This document shows positions 29,907-39,369 of a stretch of DNA of 64,000 bases, piece after piece. The notes beneath the pieces are model-generated. The model had not been told where the DNA came from. It did not search any database and was given only the letters and a program-made list of their open reading frames with translations. The stretch is taken from the NCBI RefSeq assembly GCF_003012915.1, contig NZ_CP027770.1:186001-250000 (forward strand), given 5' to 3'. The translations under genes were made by a program, and so were the position numbers. Origin of the DNA: Staphylococcus felis (lineage in GTDB: Bacteria; Bacillota; Bacilli; Staphylococcales; Staphylococcaceae). Each line of letters begins with the position of its first letter. The first letter of the stretch is position 1.

Positions 29907-30773
29907 ATGAATTCAAAAGTGAAAGGCATTATCGCTATCTTAATTTCTGCTGTTGGCTTTAGTTTTATGGCAGTTTTTTTTCGTTTAGCTGGAGATTTAC
30001 CTGTCTTCCAAAAGTCGCTAGCGCGAAATTTAGTAGCGATGTTTATACCCTTATTTTTTATCATAAAGTATAAACAACCCTTTTTGGGAAAATTAAGTAG
30101 TCAACCTTTACTAATGTTACGTTCGACACTGGGTCTACTAGGTGTTTTACTTAACATTTATGCTATCGATCATATGGTTTTAAGTGATGCTGACATTTTG
30201 ATGAAGTTAAATCCTTTTTGGACAATACTTTTAAGTTTATTTTTTTTAAAAGAGTATATTAAAAAATATCAAATTACAGCAATGCTAATTGCAATTGTTG
30301 GGATGTTGTTTATCGTTAAACCTGAATTTTCTTCAGATGTTGTACCTGCTGTTGTTGGATTATTAGCTGGTGTTTTTGCAGCTGCTGCATATACTGCAGT
30401 ACGCGCCTTAAGTACGAGAGAAGCACCCTATACAATTGTATTTTATTTTTCCTTTTTCTCAGTTGTCGCTTTACTACCATTCGTAATATTTACGTATCAG
30501 CCAATGAGTAAACTACAAATGCTATATCTTGTGCTAGCTGGATTGTCTGCTGCTGTCGGTCAAATTGGCATTACTATCGCATACCGTCTTGCCCCTGCTA
30601 AAGATATCTCAATTTTTACGTATGCATCTATCATTTTCACCGCAATTATCGGCTTTATATTATTTGGTGAATCTCCTGATTTTTATGCATCAATTGGTTA
30701 TATTATTATTTTGGGCGCTAGCTACTACATGTTCCAAAAAGCAAGACAACCACAACAACAAAATAAATACTGA
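29907..30773 (+). CDS. EamA/DMT-family transporter
   Basis: 288 residues with ten predicted membrane helices in two repeated EamA halves (about 5-135 and 148-280; second half ends GFILFGESPDFYASIGYIIILGA). Drug/metabolite transporter superfamily; the substrate cannot be read from sequence. queF starts 27 bp downstream, so they may be one operon; a link to queuosine precursors is only an inference. The start follows AAATAAGAGGCGAGTA. Confidence 0.85.
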   Translation: MNSKVKGIIAILISAVGFSFMAVFFRLAGDLPVFQKSLARNLVAMFIPLFFIIKYKQPFLGKLSSQPLLMLRSTLGLLGVLLNIYAIDHMVLSDADILMKLNPFWTILLSLFFLKEYIKKYQITAMLIAIVGMLFIVKPEFSSDVVPAVVGLLAGVFAAAAYTAVRALSTREAPYTIVFYFSFFSVVALLPFVIFTYQPMSKLQMLYLVLAGLSAAVGQIGITIAYRLAPAKDISIFTYASIIFTAIIGFILFGESPDFYASIGYIIILGASYYMFQKARQPQQQNKY

Positions 30774-30800
30774 TTTAATACCCTGAAGGAGGTTTTTGAA

Positions 30801-31301
30801 ATGGCTGAAGGTCGTTCAAAAGAAGAATTACAAGATATTACATTATTAGGCAATCAAAATAATACTTATAACTTCGATTACCGTCCAGATGTTCTTGAAA
30901 CATTTGATAACAAACATCAAGGTCGCGACTACTTTGTAAAATTTAATTGCCCTGAATTTACATCACTTTGTCCTATTACAGGACAACCTGATTTTGCAAC
31001 CATTTATATATCCTATATTCCTAACATTAAAATGGTTGAATCTAAATCTTTAAAACTTTATTTATTCAGTTTTCGAAATCATGGTGATTTCCATGAAGAT
31101 TGCATGAACATTATTATGAATGATTTAATTGATCTTATGGACCCACACTATATAGAAGTATGGGGCAAGTTCACGCCACGTGGGGGGATTTCCATTGATC
31201 CATATACCAATTATGGACGTCCAGACACGAAATATGAAAAAATAGCTGAGCACCGTTTAATGAATCATGACCTCTATCCAGAAAAAATAGACAACCGTTA
31301 A
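30801..31301 (+). CDS. queF: NADPH-dependent preQ0 reductase
   Basis: Reduces 7-cyano-7-deazaguanine (preQ0) to preQ1 on the way to queuosine-modified tRNA. 166 residues, unimodular type. Catalytic Cys57 and Asp64 lie in [14 protein letters not shown]; the NADPH/QueF motif is [16 protein letters not shown] (about 80-95). A strong AAGGAGG precedes the start. The genes making preQ0 (queCDE) lie 25 kb away under a preQ1 riboswitch; I see no riboswitch here. Confidence 0.96.
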   Translation: MAEGRSKEELQDITLLGNQNNTYNFDYRPDVLETFDNKHQGRDYFVKFNCPEFTSLCPITGQPDFATIYISYIPNIKMVESKSLKLYLFSFRNHGDFHEDCMNIIMNDLIDLMDPHYIEVWGKFTPRGGISIDPYTNYGRPDTKYEKIAEHRLMNHDLYPEKIDNR

Positions 31302-31723
31302 TCATAAGGTTGTGAAAAAGGCAGTTAGCAATTGAGCAGAACTTAACAAAATGAAACATTGTTTTTTATGTATTGTTCTATCTAGGTTCTGCTTAAAATA
31401 CTGCTACTGAATTAACTTTAAATATTAAAAACTCCCTCTTCATTACTTTAAAGTGTTCGCCTTGCTAATGTTTGATGAAAATAGTTTTGTTATTACTTTC
31501 ATGGCAAGCCTTCATAGTTAGCACTATCCCTTTTTCGATTACTTCTGTGAGATCTTCTATAACGAATATTAGAAAAGTTTTTCTTTATGATATAAACTCC
31601 CTCATATTCTTTGTTATTTTATTTCATTCCGTTTAAGTAATCCTTTTTTCAGAATTTTCTTGTTTAATTGTGATAATAAGTATAAAATAGTTTTAACTTC
31701 ATGATATTAGGGGGACGTTTAAC
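31302..31723 (+). other. queF-dtpT intergenic region with hairpin
   Basis: 422 bp without a supported gene. A long hairpin at about 31339-31391 has arms AGCAGAAC/GTTCTGCT and resembles the second hairpin beside secA. The rest is AT-rich; AGGGGGACGTTTAAC is the downstream ribosome-binding site. Confidence 0.5.
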
Positions 31724-33235
31724 ATGAGCAAGCATTATACTAGAGCGGAAATACTGGATAGTATCCCTCACAAAGGTTTTTTTGGGCATCCAAAAGGGCT
31801 TAGCACTTTGTTCTTTACTGAATTTTGGGAACGATTTAGTTACTACGGCATGAAAGCCATTTTAGCATATTACATTTACTATTCGGTAGCTAAAGGTGGT
31901 TTCGGCATTGATCAAGGTGTGGCACTTCAAATTGTTTCAATATACGGTGCACTCGTATACATGAGTGGTGTGATAGGCGGTTGGATTGCAGACCGTATTA
32001 CAGGCACACGCCACGCATTGTTCTACGGTGGTATATTGATTATGATCGGGCATATTTTATTAGCATTACCTAATAGTTTTGTTATTTTACTGATTGCTTT
32101 ACTATTTCTAATTATCGGTACTGGATTATTAAAGCCAAATATTTCAACAACTGTTGGATTATTATATGAAAAAAATGATCCTCGTATGGATTCTGCTTTC
32201 ACTATTTTTTATATGTCAATTAACCTTGGTGCATTAGTTTCACCATTGATTATTGGTTGGACTCAAGTACATGTTGGTTTCCATGCAGGATTTGCGATTG
32301 CTGCAGTAGGTATGTTCTTAGGTTTATTAATCTATTTTATTACGAATAAAAAATATCTTGGTTTAGCAGGATTAGAGGTTCCAGATCCATTAACACCAGA
32401 AGAACGCTCAAAATTAATTAAAATCGTTGCTTCTGTTGTTGTTATTATCGCAGTCGTTTGTATTGCGCTTTCACAAACAGGTCGATTGACAATTTCGATA
32501 TTTGCTGACTTTATTACAATTCTCGGAATCTTTTTACCATTATTCTACTTTGTTAAAATCATCATTAGTAAAAAGACTGAATCACATGAGCGCAAACGTG
32601 TATTTGCATATATTCCGTTGTTCATTGCTTCTGTAGCGTTTTGGATGATTCAAGAACAAGGTTCAACAGTACTTGCACAATTTGCAGATACAAAGACACA
32701 ATTAAATTTAGCTAAAGTGACAGGCGGATTGATTGATTTTCATATTCCACCTGCTTGGTTCCAATCTCTCAATCCATTATTCATCATTATTCTAGCACCA
32801 TTGTTTTCAATTCTATGGGTTAAGTTAGGCCGTTTTAATCCACCTACTGTAATGAAATTTGCTATCGGTGTATTTTTAGCGGGGCTGTCTTATCTTATTA
32901 TGGTTGTACCCCTTTCTGGTGAATTCTCATTAATTAATCCATTCTGGTTAGTGATGAGTTTCTTACTCGTTACTTTAGGGGAACTCTGTTTATCGCCAAT
33001 TGGATTATCAACGACAACAAAGTTAGCACCTGAAGCATTTACATCTCAAATGATGAGTGTTTGGTTCTTATCTAATGCAATGGCTCAAGGGATTAACGCT
33101 CAAATGGTTGAAATATATACTAGCATCAGTGCAAATCATTACTTTTTATCTTCTGGCTTAATTGCTATCGGTATTGGTGTTTTATTATTTATCCTTACAC
33201 CATTTATTAAAAAGTTAATGTCTGGTGTTAACTAG
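31724..33235 (+). CDS. dtpT: POT-family di/tripeptide transporter (copy 1)
   Basis: Proton-coupled importer of di- and tripeptides. 503 residues with about 14 membrane helices. POT signatures are the N-terminal FFTEFWERFSYYGMKAIL (ExxER motif, about residues 29-46) and FYMSINLGALVSPLIIGW (about 163-180). ALLFLIIGTGLLKPNIS is also typical. It is followed 450 bp later by a close paralogue in the same direction. Probably transcribed alone. Confidence 0.93.
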   Translation: MSKHYTRAEILDSIPHKGFFGHPKGLSTLFFTEFWERFSYYGMKAILAYYIYYSVAKGGFGIDQGVALQIVSIYGALVYMSGVIGGWIADRITGTRHALFYGGILIMIGHILLALPNSFVILLIALLFLIIGTGLLKPNISTTVGLLYEKNDPRMDSAFTIFYMSINLGALVSPLIIGWTQVHVGFHAGFAIAAVGMFLGLLIYFITNKKYLGLAGLEVPDPLTPEERSKLIKIVASVVVIIAVVCIALSQTGRLTISIFADFITILGIFLPLFYFVKIIISKKTESHERKRVFAYIPLFIASVAFWMIQEQGSTVLAQFADTKTQLNLAKVTGGLIDFHIPPAWFQSLNPLFIIILAPLFSILWVKLGRFNPPTVMKFAIGVFLAGLSYLIMVVPLSGEFSLINPFWLVMSFLLVTLGELCLSPIGLSTTTKLAPEAFTSQMMSVWFLSNAMAQGINAQMVEIYTSISANHYFLSSGLIAIGIGVLLFILTPFIKKLMSGVN

Positions 33236-33688
33236 ATAAATTCGCTTGGGACTCATTTATCCAACATCTATTAAATATCTTATTTCAATAAAACAATTCG
33301 AACTCAAAAAAGCTGGAACATAAATCTCAAAATAAACAGCGCTAAGATGATTTTTAATGAAAATACGTCTTAGCGCTTTCTATTATTATAGGTATGACTT
33401 CGTTTATGCATGTCATGACTCACTGTTATACTTTAAAAGCAAGACACTTTCATTAATCATATAACTAATGGAAAAACTTCGAGATATCTATGTCCCACCC
33501 TGTTTGTTATATCAGACTACCTCTTCCTCCACTGCGCGCTCGTTACCGGTCTCCTTCATTTTTGATATTTGCATTTTTAAAGTTTCTAAAATATTAAGTT
33601 TATATTTATAAATAAAATATTGAAATAAGGATTTTTTAGGCGTAAACTTGCTATTATACTTTATTTGACATGAGAAAGGTTGTTAAAA
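33236..33688 (+). repeat. Intergenic repeat between the two POT genes
   Basis: 453 bp without a gene. Outer arms GCTGGAACATAAATCTC (about 33313) and GAGATATCTATGTCCCACC (about 33481) pair imperfectly and match the staphylococcal GGGACATAAAT repeat. An inner hairpin AGCGCTAAGA/TCTTAGCGCT lies at about 33339-33380, a possible dtpT copy-1 terminator. Confidence 0.6.
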
Positions 33689-35185
33689 ATGGCTCATTTA
33701 TCACATGAAAAAGCGGTGCAAGCTATTCCTCAAAAAGGATTCTTTGGCCACCCACGGGGATTAGGTGTTCTTTATACTGTAGAATTTTGGGAACGCTTTA
33801 GTTATTACGGTATGCGTGCACTCCTTATTTATTATATTTACTATAATATTGGGCAAGGAGGATTAGGCCTTGAAAAAACATTTGCTCAATCTTTAATTTC
33901 GATTTACGGCTCTCTCATATTTATGACTTCCATATTAGGAGGCTGGGTGGCAGACCGAATATTAGGAACTCGACGTTCGATGGTATATGGGGCAATTCTT
34001 ATTATTATTGGTCACATCTGTCTAAGCTTACCCTTCGCACTAAGCGGCTTGTTATTTTCAATGTTTTTTATCATCATTGGATCTGGACTAATGAAACCAA
34101 ATATTTCCAATATTGTCGGACGTTTATATCCTGAAGGTGATGACCGTATTGATTCTGGATTTGTTATTTTCTATATGGCTGTAAATATGGGAGCTTTTGT
34201 ATCTCCATTAATTTTAGATCACTTCCGAGCGAGCGGTCAATTTCATGGTGGCTTCTTAATTGCTGCAATCGGAATGGCTTTTTCATTACTCATTTATGTT
34301 CTATTTCATCGTAAAAACTTAGGACAAATTGGTATGGTAGCACCTAACCCATTAAGCTCTAATGAGAAAAAGAAATATCGTATTCTTTTTGGAGGTTTGA
34401 CTATCATCATCCTTCTTGTTCTAATCATAGCGTATTTGACACATACATTATCATTTGACTTAGTTAGCTTGATTGTTCTTATTTTAGGTTTAGTTTTACC
34501 AATTAGCTATTTTGTGATTATGATTGCAAGCAAAGAAACAACGCCAACAGAACGTTCACGCGTGATTGCTTTCATCCCACTTTTTATAGTAGGTGTCATT
34601 TTTTGGGCTATTCAAGAACAAGGTGCCAATGTTCTAAATGTTTATGCAGATGAAAAAGCCAACTTAGCATTTCACTTCTTAGGATTAAGTGGTCACTTCC
34701 CTATTACGTGGTTCCAGTCAATTAATCCATTATTTATCGTTATATGTGCGCCAGTTATCTCTTGGTTATGGCGTCGATTAGGACGATTTGAGCCAAACTT
34801 GCCTCTCAAATTTGCTTTAGGTCTTTTCTTAGCAGGCCTCTCATTTATATTAATGATGGCTGTTATTTTTTCGTATGGTGACAAAGAGATATGGTTTTTA
34901 TGGATTATCTTATCGTACTTTATTTGTGTGATTGGTGAATTATGTATATCACCTACTGGTAGCAGCTCTGCAGTTAAGCTAGCCCCTAAAGTGTTCAACG
35001 CCCAAATGATGAGTTTATGGCTCTTAACTAACGCAACCGCTCAAGCAATTAATGCACAACTGGTAAAATTACTGCCTATCGTAGGGTATCAAAATTATTT
35101 TGGCATTATCGGTGGCATAGCTATCATTGTGGCTATCTTAACTGTTCTAGGATCACCTTTTATCTTAAAGGCAATGAAACTCTAA
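33689..35185 (+). CDS. POT-family di/tripeptide transporter (copy 2)
   Basis: 498 residues from ATG 33689 (MAHLSHEK), chosen for AAAGGTTG upstream. It has the same layout as the preceding gene: YTVEFWERFSYYGMRALL (ExxER), FYMAVNMGAFVSPLIL and about 14 helices. The two proteins are clearly homologous along their length but differ at many positions, so the duplication is not recent. The peptide preference of each copy cannot be told apart from sequence. Confidence 0.92.
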   Translation: MAHLSHEKAVQAIPQKGFFGHPRGLGVLYTVEFWERFSYYGMRALLIYYIYYNIGQGGLGLEKTFAQSLISIYGSLIFMTSILGGWVADRILGTRRSMVYGAILIIIGHICLSLPFALSGLLFSMFFIIIGSGLMKPNISNIVGRLYPEGDDRIDSGFVIFYMAVNMGAFVSPLILDHFRASGQFHGGFLIAAIGMAFSLLIYVLFHRKNLGQIGMVAPNPLSSNEKKKYRILFGGLTIIILLVLIIAYLTHTLSFDLVSLIVLILGLVLPISYFVIMIASKETTPTERSRVIAFIPLFIVGVIFWAIQEQGANVLNVYADEKANLAFHFLGLSGHFPITWFQSINPLFIVICAPVISWLWRRLGRFEPNLPLKFALGLFLAGLSFILMMAVIFSYGDKEIWFLWIILSYFICVIGELCISPTGSSSAVKLAPKVFNAQMMSLWLLTNATAQAINAQLVKLLPIVGYQNYFGIIGGIAIIVAILTVLGSPFILKAMKL

Positions 35186-35284
35186 AGTGCTTCTTAATTA
35201 TGAAAAGAAATGTTCATGCCTACGATTATATAGAAGAGAATAGAGGTATATACTTAATTATAGTCATCAAAGGAAGGTGATTCC

Positions 35285-36205
35285 ATGACACACCGCTTTA
35301 AACATGGCCTTCTCTTTTATCATCAATATAGTGGATTAAACAAAATTCATCAAGGCTTAGGCGAAGTGACTACCGCGCTCACTCAACTCTGTCAGCGTTT
35401 TTCGATTCAGTTGAGTGAAAATGAAGGTGATATTGAGGCATATTGTAGTGAAATTAAAGCACATCATAATGCTGAGGGTATTGATGTTTTATTAATATTA
35501 GGTGGAGACGGTACAGTCAATGAGTTAGTAAATGGTGTATTACAACATCAGTTAGACATTCCTATTGCTGTCATACCTGGAGGGACATTTAATGACTTTG
35601 CTAAAACTTTAAATTTATCACCAAAAGCAGGTCAAGCAAGTAAAGATTTATTAAATGCAACTCCCGAATATTATGATGTTATCAAAATAGGCAATCGTTA
35701 TGCACTTAACTTTGCTGGTCTCGGACTTATGGTTCAAAATGCTGAAAATGTTGAAGGTCGCTCTAAAGATCTTTTTGGCAAATTGAGTTATATTACTTCA
35801 ACACTTAAAACATTGGCAGACCCTATTGAATTCAAATACGAACTGAATATAGACGGTAAAACTTATACTGGTACGACTTCGATGATCTTATTTGCTAATG
35901 GACGCTTTATCGGTGGGGGCAAAATTCCAATGACTGAGATGTCCCCTTCTGATGGCAAACTTAATACTTTTATATTTAACACACGTAGCATGAGCATTCT
36001 TAAAGATTTATTTAGTTTGCGAGACAGTATGACATGGAATGAAATCCCTGAGAACATTCAACACATTCATAGTCATCATATTCAACTTAAAACGACACCA
36101 CAAATGCGTGTCGACATTGACGGTGAAATCGATATTCAAACACCTATTACTATGGAAGTTATTCCAAATGCAATTCGCATTTTAACCGCTTTACCCCAAT
36201 CCTAA
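35285..36205 (+). CDS. Diacylglycerol/YegS-like lipid kinase
   Basis: 306-residue member of the DAGK catalytic family. The nucleotide-binding signature is LILGGDGTVNELVNG (about residues 72-86), followed by IPGGTFNDFAKTL. Family members phosphorylate diacylglycerol or related lipids using ATP. The essential staphylococcal enzyme DgkB is a different gene, so this is probably the second YegS-type kinase and its substrate is open. The start follows AAAGGAAGGTGATTCC. Confidence 0.85.
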   Translation: MTHRFKHGLLFYHQYSGLNKIHQGLGEVTTALTQLCQRFSIQLSENEGDIEAYCSEIKAHHNAEGIDVLLILGGDGTVNELVNGVLQHQLDIPIAVIPGGTFNDFAKTLNLSPKAGQASKDLLNATPEYYDVIKIGNRYALNFAGLGLMVQNAENVEGRSKDLFGKLSYITSTLKTLADPIEFKYELNIDGKTYTGTTSMILFANGRFIGGGKIPMTEMSPSDGKLNTFIFNTRSMSILKDLFSLRDSMTWNEIPENIQHIHSHHIQLKTTPQMRVDIDGEIDIQTPITMEVIPNAIRILTALPQS

Positions 36206-36209
36206 AAAC

Positions 36210-36250
36210 AAAAGTGCGATATGGGTTTATTTTGCCCTATCGCACTTTTT
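36210..36250 (+). terminator. Lipid kinase terminator
   Basis: Stem AAAAGTGCGATATGGG/CCCTATCGCACTTTT with a short loop and a T run. Confidence 0.9.
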
Positions 36251-36295
36251 AAAAGGTCATTGAATTCACACTCTCCCTATCCGATTTCCCTTCTT

Positions 36296-36832
36296 TTATT
36301 TCGAACTCAAGAAGTAGTGTTCAACTTCTTTCCAATTATTCAGACGTTCAAAATCATTGTTCTTTTCGTTGTGTGGTGCTGTAAACATGAGCGGTTTACC
36401 TGTATGGATGCCTAATTGTCTAGGGTTGTCATCTATTAGATAGTCAGTAGCTACAATGTTTTTGCGCCCACAGAACACAAACTGTTGTGAATCTAAAAAT
36501 GGGAAATGTTCCAGTAACCATTCATATTTATCACGAAACGATGTTGGGACATCCATTGCAGCAGTAACAATATAAATATCGTAGTGCTGTACCAGTTTTT
36601 GAACTACTTCTTGCGCATCTTTCATTACATCTAGACGTCTAAAAAATCCATCTGATGCTAAAATATCTCGAATCTCTTCCTCATGTTCTGGCATGATATC
36701 ATAAATTTTTTCACCAATTAGGTCTTGAATTTTAATACCCAGTTGTGTCCGTTGATTTAACTCTTTAATGATTGCTCCAAGTGTATCTGCCAAAACTTCA
36801 TCCATATCAATCCCAATTGACTCACGCATCAT
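36296..36832 (-). CDS. 5'(3')-deoxyribonucleotidase (HAD family)
   Basis: 178-residue HAD phosphatase of the NT5C type, predicted to dephosphorylate deoxynucleoside monophosphates. HAD motif I is [11 protein letters not shown] (about residues 7-17), motif [11 protein letters not shown] (about 93) and motif [13 protein letters not shown] (about 130). Either of the two adjacent ATGs could be the start. It is monocistronic and convergent with the lipid kinase. Confidence 0.88.
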   Translation of the reverse strand: MMRESIGIDMDEVLADTLGAIIKELNQRTQLGIKIQDLIGEKIYDIMPEHEEEIRDILASDGFFRRLDVMKDAQEVVQKLVQHYDIYIVTAAMDVPTSFRDKYEWLLEHFPFLDSQQFVFCGRKNIVATDYLIDDNPRQLGIHTGKPLMFTAPHNEKNNDFERLNNWKEVEHYFLSSK

Positions 36833-36941
36833 TATATCTCTCCTACTTTTATATTTTCATTTTAATTATATCAAAGCACACATACTTTGCCATAAATCCG
36901 ATTGCATGTTATATTCAATTGCTAAAAGTTCTTATGTAGTT

Positions 36942-37544
36942 CTATATCCATCCTTTATCGTAAGCTGTTTTCCATGCATCAAATCTATTGTCTGCCTCCA
37001 ATTTATCCATAATTGTAGAGATATAATTACGCACAGTACCGTTAGATAAAAACAACGCTTTCGCAATTTCACGATTTGAAAGACCATTACCAATTCCTTT
37101 CAGCACCGTTTGTTCTTTTAAAGTAAGTGGATTTCGTTCCGTAAAAATTGAAGACATTAAAACCTCACTGTACTCCTTTTCACCTCTCATGACACGATGA
37201 ATCGTTTGAACTAACTCTCCTACAGATCTTTCTTTCAATACATATGCATCTACATCATATGTGACTGCTTTTTCAAAATAACCTGGCCTTTTAAAAGTGG
37301 TTACGATAATGACTTTGACATTAATAGCTTTTTCACGTATTAATTGCAATATCTCTAAACCTGTTAACCCAGGCATTTCTACATCTAATATCGCAACATC
37401 AACTTCATTTTCTTGAATGACACGAAATGCTTCTAAACCATCTCCTACATTTTCAATTATATTAATTTCCTCATGCATTTCCATGAGTTGTACCATTGCT
37501 TGGCGTAACATCGTTTGGTCTTCTGCTAAAACCACATTAATCAT
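36942..37544 (-). CDS. NarL/LuxR-family response regulator (DesR-like)
   Basis: 200 residues. Receiver domain 1-118 with phospho-acceptor Asp54 (VAILDVEMPGL) and acidic pair EDQ (8-10). A LuxR-type helix-turn-helix follows at about 135-195 (LTLKEQTVLKGIGNGLSNREIAKALFLSNGTVRNYI region). Its start overlaps the sensor kinase stop by 4 bp. The last gene of a four-gene module with an ABC exporter, so it probably controls that exporter. The signal is unknown. Confidence 0.92.
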   Translation of the reverse strand: MINVVLAEDQTMLRQAMVQLMEMHEEINIIENVGDGLEAFRVIQENEVDVAILDVEMPGLTGLEILQLIREKAINVKVIIVTTFKRPGYFEKAVTYDVDAYVLKERSVGELVQTIHRVMRGEKEYSEVLMSSIFTERNPLTLKEQTVLKGIGNGLSNREIAKALFLSNGTVRNYISTIMDKLEADNRFDAWKTAYDKGWI

Positions 37545-38632
37545 GACTGAACACCTCTAGGTATTAAAATATAAATATGAAGCCCATTATGATTGCGTAC
37601 TTCTAGCTCACCGCCTAGTAAATCTACTCTATTTTGAATACTTTGCAGATGAATATTCGGCTGCTCACTCCCTTTACCGTTATCACATATTTTTAGAATG
37701 ATGCCTTGTGAATCCTGAGATAAAGACGCTCTCACTTCAGTCGCATCTGCATGTTTAATAACATTATTAATGGCTTCACGTAATATCATTGCTAGAAATG
37801 ATTGCTTAGTTGGACTCATTGAATATGATAACGCTACATTTTCGAAATGAAATTTTAAATTAGCCGTTTTTAACAAATACTCTAAAGACGCCACTTCTTC
37901 TTCAAATGATTGTATTTTTAAATTATGAACGATTGCTCTAATTTCTGTGAGAGCTTCTTTCGATAATCTGTTGACTTCTATCATTTCCGCTTTAGCTTGA
38001 TACTTGTTTTGATCTATTAACTTAATAGCTAACTCTGATTTTAAACTTAAACTGGCAAAAACGTGACCTAATGTATCGTGTAAATCTTGACCTATTCTGT
38101 TACGCTCTTGATTCGCAATCAAAACATTAATATACTTATTTTTCTCTTCAAGTCGTTCTTTATACTCTGCTTTCTCAACCGTTTTAAAATTTGAGAACAT
38201 CATCAAATTAATAATTAAATAAAAAACTACTAACATCATAAAAATAGAAGGTGAATAAAATACATAAGTGATGCTTAAACACGCAATCATCGTTATCAAA
38301 AATGCAACATACTCTTTTGACCATAATAATACTTTGAAAGAAAACGGTAATGCAAATGCACTATAAAACAAAAATAGTGAAGTCGTTGGATGGATTGCAT
38401 ATACAAAATAAATAATACCTATGTAATGGATTACAAGTATATTGAATCGTAACCTATTACTTAGCATTTTAGAGCCGATAATTAATATTGTATAAGCGAT
38501 AGAAAATACCCCAGTTATAATAGTTAAAATGAGAACTGACCCTCTATTGTCATAATAAACTAATGAAATGATAGGAAATAGCAAATAAGCTAGACTTGCT
38601 AAATTTCCAAGGTTTAAGTCTAATTTCTTCAT
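37541..38632 (-). CDS. DesK-like sensor histidine kinase
   Basis: 363 residues. The first 145 residues contain five or six membrane helices with little extracellular sequence, as in intramembrane-sensing DesK kinases. The HisKA_3 phospho-acceptor is His185 in NRIGQDLHDTLGH. An HATPase domain follows (about 265-360; NVIKHADA, ICDNGKGS). It overlaps its neighbours by 4 bp on both sides. Lipid- or membrane-state sensing is a family-based guess; an antimicrobial-peptide sensor is equally possible given the ABC partner. Confidence 0.9.
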   Translation of the reverse strand: MKKLDLNLGNLASLAYLLFPIISLVYYDNRGSVLILTIITGVFSIAYTILIIGSKMLSNRLRFNILVIHYIGIIYFVYAIHPTTSLFLFYSAFALPFSFKVLLWSKEYVAFLITMIACLSITYVFYSPSIFMMLVVFYLIINLMMFSNFKTVEKAEYKERLEEKNKYINVLIANQERNRIGQDLHDTLGHVFASLSLKSELAIKLIDQNKYQAKAEMIEVNRLSKEALTEIRAIVHNLKIQSFEEEVASLEYLLKTANLKFHFENVALSYSMSPTKQSFLAMILREAINNVIKHADATEVRASLSQDSQGIILKICDNGKGSEQPNIHLQSIQNRVDLLGGELEVRNHNGLHIYILIPRGVQS

Positions 38633-39369
38633 GACACGACATCTCTTCTTTTATGAATATATAATGTGATACATAAAAAGACCATACTGTATAGCATTAA
38701 GATACTCAAAGAAGTTGTTGTAGCTAATAGATTTTCGCTTCCTTCTATCGCTAATCTTTTCAAATGATACGTTGGCATCACATCAGAAATGGATCTCATC
38801 CAAACTGGAAATTGATCTATAGGCATCCACAATCCCCCCATAACGGCTAATACTATATATAATATATTACCGATTCCGCTTGCTTTTTGTAAGTCATTTA
38901 ACTGTGATAATAGTGATCCCATTGTTAAAAAGAGGGATGCTCCTATCCATAATAATAATCCAGAAACAATCCATTCTAGATATGGCATATGGACGTTCTT
39001 AAATAGTGCAGCAACAGTAAATATTATGATGATTGCAATCGCAAATTGAATCATTACTTTTAAAATTTTCACAGTAATATAATAGCTCTTTTTTAAAGGT
39101 GTTCTAATTAGGTTTTTGTACCATCCTCTTTTTCTCTCGTCTATGATTTCAAGAGGAAATGAAAAAAGGCAAAAGCTCGTTAAACTAAAAGTTGTCATAC
39201 TGTACATATACATTTTATTGAACTCGGCCTTTTCCTGTTGTGGTACATCAATAATTGAAGTAAATAGTAAGTAAAAAGCTAAAGGTAACAGTATAGATAA
39301 AGCCAATCTCGTTTTGTATCGCACCATCAACTTGATCTCTATCAACAAGTAATTCCAAATCATAATCAT
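38629..39369 (-). CDS. ABC-2 type exporter permease
   Basis: 246 residues with six membrane helices (about 18-35, 53-72, 100-120, 135-155, 165-185 and 222-240), the ABC-2 membrane family layout. It overlaps the ATPase gene upstream and the kinase gene downstream by 4 bp each. It should form the export channel with the ATPase. The substrate is unknown; DesK-linked homologues and lantibiotic-type exporters look similar. Confidence 0.88.
   Translation of the reverse strand: MIMIWNYLLIEIKLMVRYKTRLALSILLPLAFYLLFTSIIDVPQQEKAEFNKMYMYSMTTFSLTSFCLFSFPLEIIDERKRGWYKNLIRTPLKKSYYITVKILKVMIQFAIAIIIIFTVAALFKNVHMPYLEWIVSGLLLWIGASLFLTMGSLLSQLNDLQKASGIGNILYIVLAVMGGLWMPIDQFPVWMRSISDVMPTYHLKRLAIEGSENLLATTTSLSILMLYSMVFLCITLYIHKRRDVVS

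Noticed and set aside
29771-29962. 63-codon ORF before the EamA gene
   Set aside because: It overlaps the real start in another frame, is very AT-rich and lacks a ribosome-binding site.
31343-31408. Short Cys-rich ORF (ATG at about 31351) downstream of queF
   Set aside because: It lies inside a hairpin, is about 19 codons long, and has no ribosome-binding site.
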